Assembly (NCBI GenBank): GCA_027919835.1
Contig: JANVFP010000004.1
Coordinates: 1,612,001-1,676,000 of the forward strand
Length of the DNA stretch: 64,000 nucleotides
Source: Lentinula raphanica
Taxonomy: Eukaryota; Basidiomycota; Agaricomycetes; Agaricales; Omphalotaceae
Direction of reading: 5' to 3'
Below the pieces are notes generated by a model. The model did not search any database. It was not told the DNA's origin and was given only the letters and a program-made list of their open reading frames with translations. Below are positions 1-11,538 of this stretch, piece by piece; positions within the stretch are counted from its first letter, which is position 1; the number at the start of each line of letters is the position of its first letter. Both the position numbers and the translations under genes were made by a program.

Positions 1-3000
1 AACTCTGTCTTTTAAAACTCTGAGGATCAGAAGGAAGAAGTCAGGTATCTATCATAACGAATCGTGTTAAATATTTCTTTGCCTTTAAGCTAATGACCTT
101 GAACTTGAACAGTCCAAGCGAGGGAAGGTTATAAACGGTACTATCTTAAAACCAGGTACAGAAACATATGGATACACAGAGCTCCAGGTAGTGATTGTTC
201 TCTTAACCTTGCGGGACGGACTGTCCTGATTCTGGCCTTCAGTACTAGAGATCCCTACTGCGCCTCCTACACCTACTCAAGATAAACTGCCTGAGGGAAG
301 GGCCCTACGTCGACATGATACCCTATTCTTCGAACCTCCCACTACTATGGATTTCAGTCATGTGAAGAAGGGAGACATTCACAGTTTGAGAGTTGAAGTG
401 CCTGAAGGCGACGCCGAGGTCTCTCTTCAAAACTCTCCTCTGGTACTCTCGAATATTCCCCTCGAACAGTTTCTTAGACAGCGACTCGTACGCCGAAGAA
501 GAAACCCTTTCTTCGCTGAGACCTTGGGGGATATTAGTAGTGGTTGAGATCGATAAGTTGTTGAATTCTATGCTATCTTGCTTCATCCAGTCCTTAGCTC
601 GTCCATTACCATCCTTTGCTCAGCCCCCTATCCTTTGCACACTATCTAGCTGCTCATTTTGATTCCTGCAAAACCTTCTACAATAGCTGCGATATATTTG
701 ATATATAGTATATACAAGGTTAGATTATATTACCGATTGTCCTGCGACAGTGCCATCCGTTACCATCCTTCAACTAAGAGCCCCTTTTATCGGTTTGGAC
801 AACGATGAAACATCGATCATCGTTATGGTGCAGATTCAAGAAATGAATCTAGTCTCGGGATTTGAAAGAGACGATGTCTCGGTTCCATCTTACAATGTCA
901 AGGATGTCTCCTTAAAATGTTGCCCCCGCTTCTGGAAAAATTCCCCGCCTCTTTCTGACCTGCTTTGCCCACCTCTACCGCCACTACCCGGCCCTTCAGT
1001 GTTGCCTTCAACGTGGTTTCCCTCAATTTCATTGTCGTCGTCGTCCTCTGCATCGTCTGCGAACTACTTCCAGCTTCCACATTGAGCGAGAACGACGAGA
1101 GGACTGTGCCTTTTCCTACTAGCGCCAGACAAAGAGTGGGAACAGATAGAATTACCGGTGAATTTACAAAGTGTACAAGGGTGACGAATACAACAATCTA
1201 AAGCTCCATTCTCAGTCCAGCAGATAAGGATGCTTGGGGTATTCATGGTGAAGAGCCGGGGAAGATGTCGATCCACGTCCGGGTTTACCTCTATAACAGT
1301 AACCAGGAAACGCCCAGTTACAAGTAGAAAGATCGTTATTGAAGAACTAGATCAGGGATGGTGCACAAGTATATATCTGTGAGCGCAAGGAAGACATACC
1401 CATTTCATACGAGGAACGTATAGTTCCGCTGTAGGCGTGCATAGAGCTCTGGGGCGCAAAACTTGAGGCATTTATCTCGGGAGCTCGCATGATATGGTAT
1501 TAAGGAAAGGTGCTGCCAACATGTTCGTGCCCTGGACGTAGGAGAATCCAATTGATCAGGTCCTTGTGCATCTTCTGGAGGATAAGGGATTGCAACGTTT
1601 ATACGCATTGATATGACGTGCCATGATTTCACCAGCAAACATCGCAAACATTGGACAAGCATTCGCTAGCGCAGTCGTTTGCTGAAGCTTTCGGTTTGAT
1701 GCCAATGTTCTTGGAGGAAGAAATGACGGGACTTACCTGAACGTATCGATAGAATCGTTTCTTCAATTTCACAAAGGCGTTCAACGTACGGGAGGTGCGC
1801 ATCAGTGACGGATGTGTTGTTGCCTTGGAGGAGGTCCTTTACTATATACCGAGGCCGCAGCGTATAGGATCCTGTAGAGTGAATCATCAACCAAAAGGAG
1901 GCATGTTTGAATTTGCAGGAGTTGAAAATATTTATCCAGACGTCTCATTTTCTTCGAATTCGAGTCGTCGTCAGTCAGCGACAAAAAATCTTGAATTTAA
2001 TTTGTATGTATTGAACGGAGGGTTTGTCGAATTTTTGTTGCCGACGCGATGAGATGTGTGGTAAAAGGGCAGCAGGATTGTTTTCTATTGTTGACTAAGA
2101 CTTAGATCAACCTCGCCCAACAGTGTTCAATGTCTTTTCCGTCACCATCTTTCCACAAAGCTTTCCGCCAATGCATGCCTGCGACGCCGACGCCTCAAAT
2201 GAATACGGATTCCTTCAATCCTACTCTTCCAACGCTCTGATAATTTTATTTCAGAGCGCTCAACTCACTGCGTGGATTGGAACGTTTCCTCGAAACGGAA
2301 CGGTTGATGTGAATCTGCTCAACTTTGGAACCATATCTGGGATCAATATGAATGGCGTTGCATTTCTCGAGTCAACCCTGTTGGGCTTTATGATACTCTC
2401 TGCAATCGTTCCACTCATTGCTCTCGGTAATGTGCAGGTTATTTTCCTCGATCGATACATTGATGTCAGTCATGCACTGACGTTGGATACATTCGACAGG
2501 GTACTGTCATGAAAAACCTTCAAACTTCTCGTTGTTCAGCACTCCATTATGCAAAGGACCTTGATGCTGTCATATCTTCCCCCGTAGTTCCTACATGACA
2601 TTGGCTATGAGGTGCGATATACTACCACCTATTTCTACTGTCATCTGAATATATACAAGGTTGCACGACTTGAAGACAGAAGAATCTTCTGCGAACGTCC
2701 ACCTTGTTCAAAGCTATCTTTCAAGGCACTTGTTGATCGAAGTAACACCGAATATTTGGGGTGTCAATTTTGACACAGGGATTGGCTTACTACAACTTCA
2801 AGCAATCGTTCGAAAGCGCCTCAGAATTTCGCTTGTTTTTCCGCACATGATAATCAACTCGCTTTTCACGTCCTATTCGCTCAAATCAGTTACCAAATCT
2901 GAGAGGAAGCAACAAGAGCAGCAACTTCGGTATTATGTCGAGTCAATGAACAATCATAGTTGAAGACCGGGCACCGCTGTCATAGGCGTGTTTCATTCTC

Positions 3001-4120
3001 TCCGAAACCTGCATTCCGATCTTTGTATCTGAGTTCGGTCAAGTAGGTCTCTATCTCTATCTATATGTTCGAAGTTTGAACTATCTTGGGATTGACTATT
3101 CACGTTCTAGATGACGTTAGTCTGGGATGAAGGAAACTCAATGGACGCTGGAGGATGCTTGAGCAGTATTCAAAATGACCAGTGCTATCACGTACCCCCC
3201 AACTGTCTGTTCCAGCATGCAGTTTCAACTCATGGTGCTATCTACCTCGACGGCTTTCACCACTCTCAAAAGATTCAGAGCGAACCTCCTTTGACATTCG
3301 GACATAGATCAAGTCATCGGTTTCATATTCAACGTTTCGCAGATCGTTGGTGACAATCTCGCGTCGCCTGAACTCAGTGATGTGTTCAGTCCCATAATCC
3401 TCGTGCTGGGTATGAGACTCGATGCACGCATGCCCTAGGGAATTCTTCTTCCCTCTCACTTCATACCGAATAACCAAACAACCTCACTGGACGCGTTCTC
3501 ATGTTGAGCCTACGATAACGTGGGATTCAGTGCCGCTGAACGTTCGACGAATACTGGTTGGAAACACAACGGCATCTGCATGCTCCAGTTGAAAGTCACC
3601 GAGCACTATTTTGCTATTGTGGTGCTCATTACCGACCTCCCTAGCTACTAAGGGTGCATGTAGGGTATGCGACGAGTCTATGGTCGAACCGTGTAGAGCT
3701 TCCGACCAGGATGCGCGTTTTGAGGGTTCCGGTCCATCATTGTCGGGATCCTCCTCTTCTCGATGTCGAATAGCGGGGGATGAAGAATTCGGAGGTGGGA
3801 CCGCCGTTGGAAAAGCTTGAGTATCGCAGAGCCTCTAGATACAGCGTCGTATCCGGAGCGTCACTTGGCCATACCGAAATCAGCTTGGGATCCGAAAACT
3901 CAATGATAAGATTAAAGCTTCGGTATGTGAGTGCTAGCTCTTGCAGGGGGACTCAGAAGTTGACAATAGGTTTCAAAACCAAAGCTTAGGATCTCACCGG
4001 CATCACATTTCCAGACACGACTAGGCGTGCTTGAACGTGGACTAGAATTACAGTATAATCAACGCCTCAGTGTTGACGGGTGATCGCGTTTGTCATCTAC
4101 AAATACTTGGGCCAAGGCTG
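1..4120. other. Gene-poor region, no supported gene
   Basis: I could not build any gene here. Open frames are short (mostly under 110 codons), occur on both strands over the same bases, and do not join through convincing splice sites into a recognisable family. The longest, 2123-2512 on the plus strand (129 codons), has two hydrophobic stretches but no motif I know. The segment may be a decayed or non-coding part of the accessory island that runs to about 14 kb, or it may contain lineage-specific exons that cannot be recognised by eye. Confidence 0.5.
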
Positions 4121-4129
4121 ACAGTGTTT

Positions 4130-4960
4130 ACCCAGCAGCAATCAACGACTAACATTTATTACTTCATCTGATCCCATCGACAACATCCATCTTCATTCCT
4201 TCCACCACACTCAAAAGAGGTTTCTTCTTATCCTTCCTGTCTCAGTCCTCTTTGTTGACCACCTCTTTTTAGTGAACATCCAGCCCTTATCTTCAGCCAA
4301 TCCACCACTTCAAAGTATGTCCAGACGATCTCCTCGTGTATTGCGCGGTCTTTATGCATCTCGGCGGTCGCGACCGACTTCTCTCGCGGACGGTCCTGGC
4401 TTTCTCTATGCATACGTTGATTACGGTCACCGGTGGAAGATCGGCATGGCCAAGAACTTTGCGCGACGAAAACGTGAATGGGATAAGGAGTGTCCTTCTT
4501 CTAATCGAAGATGGATGCCGCCGATTGTCGTTCAGAGCAGACGAAGATCCGGTAAGTCAGCCCTTGTTCAACGATATACTAATCAACATTCGTTTTCTTA
4601 GAATCTCTGGCTCACTTGTTGTTGGAGTTCTGGAGCGCAGATAGACCTCGACTTTATTGTCCTCACTGTACGTATCTCGTTCTCTTTTGCCCTCAACCCG
4701 CAAACCCCTCCTCCAGGCCGAAGAAGACACGTTGAGGTTTTCGAATTTCCAGAGAATCGTCGATTTGCATGGAGGAACATAGTCCGTCCGCTGCTCGTTA
4801 GAGCTGCAAGGGCGTGAGGTACGCGCTTTTTCTCTTTGCGGGAAACTTTTCACTCAATCTCAGCAGTTTTAGTGAAATGGATATTACTACCAAATGTATT
4901 GAATACTACTACTACAGTATCAAGTACCAGACACAATCAGAACGACAATCACTACATAAA
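4130..4960 (+). repeat. Duplicated segment, copy A
   Basis: This segment and the one at about 12005-12850 are diverged copies of one unit. Similarity is seen upstream of the start codon (both carry TGATCCCATCGACA followed by a CTTCC-CACCACAC stretch), through three exons of identical lengths, and just after the stop codon (TGAGGTACGC followed by a T/C-rich run, then ATGTATTGA). The duplication therefore took in the promoter and the 3' flank, not only the coding sequence. Copy ends are approximate because they were judged by eye. Confidence 0.6.
4317..4817 (+). CDS. T5orf172/GIY-YIG-like domain protein, copy A
   Basis: Three exons (4317-4551, 4602-4667, 4717-4817) give a 133-residue protein from the ATG at 4317. 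The core reads GFLYAYVDYGHRWKIGMAKN, followed by a basic stretch and EWDKEC. This is the YxY...KIG signature of the T5orf172 DNA-binding domain (GIY-YIG-like fold). Further on come RRRS, SLAHLLLEFW, DRPRLYCPHC and RRRHVEVFEF. Small single-domain proteins of this kind occur as multicopy families in Agaricomycetes; a nuclease or DNA-binding role is inferred, not shown. Both introns have GT-AG borders and the frame is unbroken, so this copy looks functional. Its paralogue at 12239 has the same exon lengths but an internal stop. An upstream in-frame GTG at 4272 is not a plausible eukaryotic start. Confidence 0.72.
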
Positions 4961-4989
4961 AAGCTTAAGATAGGTATCATGGTGTCCGG

Positions 4990-5518
4990 ATTATGCGCTT
5001 TGTTGACGCAACATGCTCTAGGTCTCGCTCTCTGTTGCGAGTTGCTTTGATCTCGTTATCTACTCAATCCAAATCTCGATGTTGACGTGTATGTTCATTT
5101 TTCCTCGCTCATGATATCCAAGTCACAATCGTTTCTAGCTGTGTATCTCGGTTCAAACATACCCCTGGTCAATCGAACTAGTCGACTTCTTCAACTTGGA
5201 CATTGCCTCTTTCCCGGATCACTTCTTCACCATTGCAGTGTTTGGCGCTCGACCCTTCATGTATCGCGCTATCATTCATCTCCTCGTAGACCCGCTGATC
5301 AGATTGTGCTACAGGATGAAGGACTGCGTCCTGACTCTACGTCAAAAGCCGTCGTTCGTTTATTTGCCAAAAAGACATCGTCGTTCGTTCGCTAGTGCAA
5401 GATCCCAGTGCTACGAACAGAATTGACTCAGTCAACGTTTCTCCGACCAACGAAGGCTTCAAAGTTCTGATATTACTATGCGATAAGCGGGACAACCTAG
5501 TAACGTCATGTTCTTTCT
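4990..5518. other. No recognised gene
   Basis: Overlapping frames of 76-102 codons occur at 5087-5395 and 5196-5426 on the plus strand. Neither shows a known motif or clean splice borders. The stretch lies directly upstream of a decayed helicase fragment and may be further decayed material of the same or another gene. Confidence 0.4.
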
Positions 5519-5519
5519 T

Positions 5520-5965
5520 TGGGTTCGTGGAATACTGACAGTTTTTCAGCCAGATATATTATTCTTTTTCGATCGCAGACTACGAAGGTAAAACAAAGTT
5601 GCTTGTCAATAGACTCGAGAGTGCAGAATTCATATGGAAGCAGAACAGGCGTAACTGGAAATCAAAGCTTGCTGATTTGGACAAGCTACGGTCTGCTCAC
5701 CACCAAGAAGAGATGCAGCAGAAGAAATACCCTGACGCGCCAAAGGAAGATACCTCTGCATATGCTTGGCAAGCAACCTTCGACGAAGACGAGCCACTTG
5801 TCGTTTTCTCTTTCGCGGGATCAAGAGTTGGTCGAAATTATTGAAGAACTTCCCAATCGGAGCTCAGACACCTGAATAGGCCATTCATGCACTTTGTCGT
5901 GGTATTGCGGTCCACCACGCTGGCATGCCTGAATGGTATCGCGTAGCAATCGAAAAGTCAGCATC
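5520..5965 (+). pseudogene. DDX60-like DExD/H-box (Ski2-type) helicase relic
   Basis: Three frames together read like the segment between the two RecA lobes of DDX60-type helicases. They run ILFFFDR (about 5558), then RLESAEFIWKQNRRNWKSKL and DEDEPLVVFSFAG (5600-5820). After a frame change come IKSWSKLLKNF and ALCRGIAVHHAGMPEWYR (up to about 5950). The ...RGIAVHHAGM...YR box is diagnostic of Ski2-like helicases, and the FSFAG plus tryptophan-rich spacer is typical of DDX60. A stop codon separates the spacer from the HHAGM box. The Walker A, DEAD/DEAH and QxGRAGRRG motifs are absent nearby, so this is a broken internal fragment. It has no flanking gene that could supply the remainder. Confidence 0.62.
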
Positions 5966-6024
5966 CTAGTGCCTGTATCTTCTACCTCTACAGAAATGAG
6001 GCCGACACAGCAGCTTCGTATTAA

Positions 6025-6430
6025 GGTTTCGAAACCTCATCCTTCCAACCTTCATCACCTCCCTTTCGGTGTCCGGAAATTTACAAGCTTTTTGCCCCGA
6101 TTGACGCGCTCACTCGATACGGTCGTACGGTCTTTGATTTTCGTGACGCTTCCTCGGCTCCCTTTATACGAGGTACACCGGCGAGTGTCACCAGTACGGC
6201 ATTCAGAAGTCCAACCGACGATCTTTGGTACTTTCAAGAAACCTTTCAGACTGTGATTGCGTGGTCTCGTCTTTCAAACCTGACGTATACTACTCCTTAC
6301 GACTCGGATAGAGATAACACCATGGAAATGATCATCAGTACGGAATGCCCAGGGAGAAGAGTGACGATTTAGTAGAGATTGAGTTCGAGAAGAGAGCTCG
6401 ACGAGCGACGTGGTTACGGTACTTGTACGT
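6025..6430 (+). pseudogene. Open coding-like segment with probable frameshift, unrecognised
   Basis: A stop-free frame runs from 6025 to a TAG at 6370-6372. It reads PEIYKLFAPIDALTRYGRT, VFDFRDA, DLWYFQETFQTVIAWSRLS and ends STECPGRRVTI. Its composition is typical of a globular protein. In another frame the next bases continue with DDLVEIEFEKRARRATWLRY (6360-6425), which looks like the continuation after a one- or two-base slip near 6360. There is no initiating ATG near the start of the open stretch. I do not recognise the family. I read it as a fragment of a broken gene unrelated to the helicase relic before it, though an exon of an unmodelled gene is possible. Confidence 0.35.
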
Positions 6431-6982
6431 GCCCCACAACATGAACGTCTATAGTAGACATTGTCTATATCTCAAATTACTCTTTGTTGTTCACTGCAAT
6501 CATCACAGGTGCTTGTCCAACTTGATTCTCTTCGAAACCCCGATCGATTCAAGTTATTGCTGCTATTACCTTGCTATCTTTTGTGCATGCGACATACAAA
6601 ATCTGTTCATACTTTCTAGAGACCTAGCCCATTCTAATCGTTCAAAGCTGTTGTCTGAGTTTGGATTGACGCTCGTTGAGCGTAGAACCTTGTATCTCAT
6701 ATTTGCATTCGCAGTAGACTACTGTAAAAGCGTCGTTGAAAGGCTGACATATGATACCTTACTCATCATTATTCTCATCGCATTCTCAGAAATTTTTAAT
6801 AAGGGCCTTTCATCCGTCTGACTCCGAATATCCTCTATCAATTGTCTAGTACACTCCTCATCCTATTCGACGGTTCAGTTCAACGTCCTTGTCCTATATC
6901 GTTGCTGTTTGCTTCGAATCCGATTGAGACATCCAATGAGAGGCTGTGCAACAAACTTTTCCATTCTTCAATCTAGCCTGCC
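6431..6982. other. No supported gene
   Basis: AT-rich sequence holding one 158-codon open frame (6345-6821) that is rich in Cys, Tyr and Leu and has no motif I recognise. The end of the stretch is pyrimidine-rich and precedes the ATG of the TFIIIC-like gene, as a promoter would. Confidence 0.4.
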
Positions 6983-9738
6983 ATGGACGAGCTTTTGCAC
7001 CACTGCCTTCGCAAACTGGCCTTCGATGGCGACTTTGGTGAGTGCACTTCATAATCATCATGTGAAGAAACAGGAAACAAAACAAATTCTGAGAGGCATC
7101 TCGAAGTACTTAGAGGGTTCGAACCAGGTTCGAACCCAGCCTTTTCTCCTTGATATTCAAAAATCCTTCCATTGATCTCTCATCTCTCTTCCACAGGCTG
7201 CGACGTCTCTCGACTCTCTAATTTCATTCAAGACTTCTACACTCATTCTTCTCTCAACCAACAAGTCGACGACGACGCATTCTGTGGCTTCGTATGGTCT
7301 CTTGTCGTTCAGCAACCGTCTGTCCTTGTCGGTACTATCCCGGCTAATGTCACTTATGAAGTTTGGATTGCGCCTCAGATCAGTGCGAAGAGGAAGGCTA
7401 GTGCTAGAGGAGAAGAACGTACGGAGGTGGCTCCTCCTGCGTTGAATCTTGTGCCCAATGCGAAATCGAGACCTTTGGCTGAGTTGCAGAGAGAGCATGG
7501 GGACAGCTTGAGGATAGCGGGAGATCGTGATTCTATCTATGCTGCTATTACTGGGACACATATCAGGGTGCGTTTTCGGAGTCTTCTGCTCGAGTCACCT
7601 ATGCTGATCTCTTTTGTTAGTTCCCCAAAATGTCTCTCATGGTCCACAGTGCTCTTCAGGTCATCACTCGGGGCAGAGTCGACGGAGTCACCGTAGTAGA
7701 ACTCGGCCAAAGAACGAAATACGACCAAAAGACCTGCTTCTACCTCGTCAAACAGCTCACGGATCTGAATTTCGTGTGAGCTTTCACTTCACTTCACTCA
7801 CCCCGAATCACCTTCGACTTACACCATCTTTCAGAGTCAAAGCCAGACGCAGTGGTGTAGGAACGCACTTTGTCATCCATCGTTTTTTCTTCGAGCGTAG
7901 TCTTCATTGGAAGGCTATCAGAGACGAGGAGCTTCAAGCTGAACTGAATGCTAAGGATACTCAGAACGCAGAAGGGTCAGTAGCCGCTGAAGGGCAAGAG
8001 GAGGAAGAAATTGCGAACGTGGCATCACTTGGGTTTACGCCTATTGATTCTCGACATTTGTCCAGACTACCCCTGGTTCGTGGACGAGTCGTGAAGCTTT
8101 TAAAGGCTTTCACGAATAACATGCATGTCTCGAACAATGTACGTTACAGTGTTTGTAATCTTGTTTTCAAGTGGTCTGACAGTTTTCGAAAGGGCTTCGC
8201 CCGTCCCACCAAGATAGATCGACAGTTTTTTTACAGGAGAATACAAGAGTTGATCCAACAAGGTGTTGTCGAGAAAGTGCTTGTCCCAAGCAAGAGGAAG
8301 AAGTCGCAAGTAGCAAGCGTGTTGTGTCTCCGCCTTGTGAACGAGAATGGAGGAGGGGGAGATGGAGACGAGGACAGAGGCGGAGCTGTTGTCGTACCTC
8401 CGATAGCTGGAAGTGACCAGGAACAAATCGAGGACGAATCTGGTATGTGTCCCCGCTGCGTGTACTCCTAGCGTTTTCTGACATAAAACCATAGCGCAAG
8501 GAGGATTCAAAATGAACGTTACACTGCGTAAACAGATCAGCGATCTGTTGGAGGAAGCAGGAACCACTGGAATGACTCTGACTGTGAGTTTATGATGAAC
8601 ATCTGTTGTGAATTTTCACTCTTCCAAACTGACTGACCAACAGGAACCGAGCACTGCTCTGTGCAATTTTGATCGAAGGACGATCGAACTCATCCTAGCC
8701 CGCGCCGAACGCTTCCAACCACCATCTCACCTCAGTGACCTAGGCGTCGCCGCCCTTCTCGAGACCAGTGGACGTGAAAGACGCCACAGATATTTCGCTA
8801 TCTCAGCTTATCGTATCCTCGTCGAACGCGAAAACCTAGACAAGTCATCCGCCGGATACGGGGATGTAGACCTTCAGAACGTCGATGGGTTCATGCACGT
8901 CGATCCGGGTCAATTTTATAAAGACGATGATGCACTACATCAATACCAGGATGAGTTCAAAGATGATGATTTGGTCAAGGCGGAGAAAGTGGGTAAGAAG
9001 AGTGGGACTGGGACGAAGGCAGCGAAGAAAAAGTTCCAAGTTGCTGATGCGGATGTTGAGGACAACGGAGCCCATACACAGGCCTCATCTCGTCGTGGGA
9101 AGCGGAAGGCGATTGAATCTTCCATAGATCAATTGGAGCCTATCGATGCAAGACCATCGAAAACGCAGAACGCTGCGAGTGGTGGTGCAGATGACGCTCA
9201 GGCTTCAGGTTTGTTCATGGTTCAGTACAAGTGCATCAAGATTTTCACTCCTCTCTTAGTCCCACCATCTGAACCTTCCATACCGAAGAAACGTGGCCGT
9301 CCAAGAAAATCTGTCGAAGCTTCAGCAGACGCATCTCCCAAGAAACGTGGACGACCACCGAAAGCGAACGTCACTTTGAATGAAGATAACGTTGGCAAAG
9401 GCGCAGAAGGAGAATCAGACCAAGGAGAGGTGGCTCCTCCCAGAAAACGGGGTAGAAAGTTGGACGATTCCTCCGACTCCTATCTCTTTCTGGACCATGG
9501 AATACGTTGGTCGTCCCCGTTCTCATCTGGGGTGCCTCTGGTATGTTCTTCTCCGTCGGTTTCAACAGTAAGTACAAAACGCTGTTACTATCCTCCTTTC
9601 GTTACTCACGTATATCTTACAGAGACTCACATTGGTTCTGCCGTCGCTCAGTCCTGTCGACAATGTCTGAAGACCTGGAGAAATGCTAGACCTACCCTCA
9701 AATCTTCTCAACGCACGGCAGGACTTCAGGGCCTTTGA
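6983..9738 (+). pseudogene. TFIIIC B-block-binding subunit (Tfc3/Sfc3-like), N-terminal part only
   Basis: The chain starts MDELLHHCLRKLAFDGDFG and is spliced over introns at 7038-7196 and 7568-7620, plus introns near 7780-7830, 8140-8180, 8440-8490 and 8584-8643. It carries the winged-helix B-block domain of TFIIIC tau138 (MVHSALQVITRGRVDGVTVV, then QKTCFYLVKQLTDLNFV). It also has ALCNFDRRTIELIL...FQPPSHLSDLG and two AT-hooks (KKRGRPRK, KKRGRPPK at 9286-9365). TFIIIC recruits RNA polymerase III to tRNA and 5S genes, and this subunit is normally well over 1,000 residues. Here roughly 800 residues are present; the frame weakens after about 9470 and ends at 9738, with the C-terminal half missing. 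A transposon remnant follows at once. An essential full-length copy must lie elsewhere. Translation of a truncated protein cannot be excluded. Confidence 0.68.
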
Positions 9739-9910
9739 CCTATGGAGGGTTTGGTGCTTAGCCTTGTAGCATTTGGACTCAGTGTTATATTGTATTGTTC
9801 AATTCAAGGAATAGAAATCCTTATTACTTATGAGAGTACATCCCTTTCCAAACCACCACTCATGAGTAGCTATAAGCACTTGAAATAATCAAAGTGAGTA
9901 GATGCCCAGG

Positions 9911-10010
9911 GCACCTGAAAGGTTAGGAAAGCACCCGAAAGCGCCTGAAAGCGCCTGAAAGCGCCTGAAAGCGCCTGAAAGCACTTGAAAGCACTTGAAA
10001 GCGCTCAAAG
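9911..10010. repeat. Tandem array of 10-bp units (GCGCCTGAAA)
   Basis: From 9931 to 10010 eight back-to-back decamers can be read: GCACCCGAAA, then GCGCCTGAAA four times, GCACTTGAAA twice and GCGCTCAAAG. A looser GCACCTGAAA lies at 9911. The array lies between the end of the truncated TFIIIC gene and the transposon remnant and could be a subterminal repeat of the element or an unrelated minisatellite. Confidence 0.85.
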
Positions 10011-10159
10011 AAAACAAAAGATGCCTAGGAATTAGCCCTTTTCCTCAAGGACCTGGGTTGCCTCAGGCATTCAGGTTCCCTAGGGCCTTTCAAAGTTCAA
10101 AGTTAGCTTTGAAAATTCCTAAAATATGGGCACTTTCTGAGGGCACTTTTTATCTCCTG

Positions 10160-11538
10160 AGGCCCAGCATGTTTTTCCTGATGTGGAGAACTGGGAGATA
10201 CCTAAACTCGAGTTCATGCAGAGTGTTTTCCCCAGCATCAAAGCTTCTGGTCCTATCATCCAATGGGACGCGAACAAAACTGAGCGAGCACACATCACCA
10301 TGGTCAAACTCCCTGCGCGTTCAGGTAATGGTCGCGAGTACGAAATACAGATCTGTCGGGAACTGGACCTTCATTCGCGTATGCGACACTTCGACTTGAT
10401 GACTTCTATGAAGGATGCCAATGTAGATTTCAGGATCACCGATGATAGCGAAGGCGTTGACGGAGGTAGCAAAGCAGATGTGGCTCCTGTGCCCACTGCA
10501 ACTACGGTCTCTTCTGCTACTGTCGCGACGACGACAGATCTCATAGAACACGTCGTCCCTGTCTCAGCCAAGATGTGGGGCTCAACTCGTTCAAAGAAAA
10601 ATCTTTTTACTGCTGCAGTGAATCTTCTAGACGACCCTAACGCTCCGAGACCGCTTCGAACCTTCCTTGGTAATAGGGGACATACTGCATTCCATTTAAT
10701 TCGGGAGCCAGACCTGAAGACTCATACTGTCCAGGATGCACAAACCCTCTTCCAGTTACCTGACTTTTCAGCAGCATTGCTAGACTACCTCAATCGGGCT
10801 CGATCTGGTACATCTGTGTTTGCAATTGCCGGACGCCGAATGGTCAACGACGTTTCTACGGAGTTTCCTTTCACAATTAAGATTTGGTCCAAGCTCCACG
10901 TTCAAGGCAAACAGTATCATGCTATACATCTCCCGAACGACACCCATACAGTTTTTGCAACCCCACCCAATGCAGAGTGGAAGTTTGGGCGGAATGACTG
11001 TGTCCTCATTAATATTGATGACCAGAGAGTGTGGCCACAAAGCTCCCTAGAAGGTTCCGAGCTCCTCCTTTTCTCAAGATTCACATACTAATTCAAAGGT
11101 CCTCTAGGTCATTGTGTGGTTATGGTCAAGATGATATTCGCGCCCACATATGGTCGAAACAAGAACCATCATCCCAGAACTGATGAGTTTCTTGCTTATT
11201 GCGAAAGATTCGACGTGGTCAATCAGCCGCCTCCTCCATCCCAATACGCCAATATTCCTTGCTATCAAGCATGGAAGCCCAACTATCCGGACTATTTCTC
11301 AGGTTGCTACGTTCTCAAAAAAGCCCTTCGATCCAACGGAGAACCATTCGGTGATATTATACCTGTCTCTCAATTTCGAGCGCAGGTGGACGTTGCTCCT
11401 CGACTGAGGGGTGCTGCCGATTCGCGTCTCACACGTTCTAATGTTATGGCTTACGCTACTGACTATCTCCTCAACAAGTTCTGGGAAAAAGAGCTTTGGT
11501 ATGCACTTGACAAGTCTGATCTTTGTGCTCGCTGTTAG
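10160..11538 (+). mobile_element. Plavaka-like transposon remnant (DUF6830-type C-terminal region)
   Basis: The frame opens near 10160 (HVFPDVENWEIPKLEFMQS) and runs to 11053. A 54-nt intron (11054-11107) joins G to HCVVMVKMIF, and the frame continues to a TAG at 11536-11538. Blocks AHITMVKLPARSGNGREYE, RHFDLMTSMKDANVDF, FLAYCERFDVV, CYVLKKALRSNGEPFGD and DYLLNKFWEKELWYAL match the conserved C-terminal part of Plavaka-associated proteins that are common in Agaricomycete genomes. The transposase core that should precede it is missing and no start codon fits, so the copy is 5'-truncated. The remaining frame and the intron are intact, suggesting fairly recent loss. I found no terminal inverted repeats. 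Family assignment is from recalled conserved blocks, not a search. Confidence 0.62.

Noticed and set aside
4317..4817. Recent transfer from a phage, suggested by the T5orf172 name
   Set aside because: Two spliceosomal introns, a eukaryotic promoter region and a diverged paralogue argue for long residence in the fungal genome.
8100..8567. A 155-codon minus-strand frame
   Set aside because: It lies opposite well-supported TFIIIC exons and has no motif.
9931..10010. Possible CRISPR-like array
   Set aside because: The units are 10 bp with no spacers, in a eukaryotic genome; it is a simple tandem repeat.
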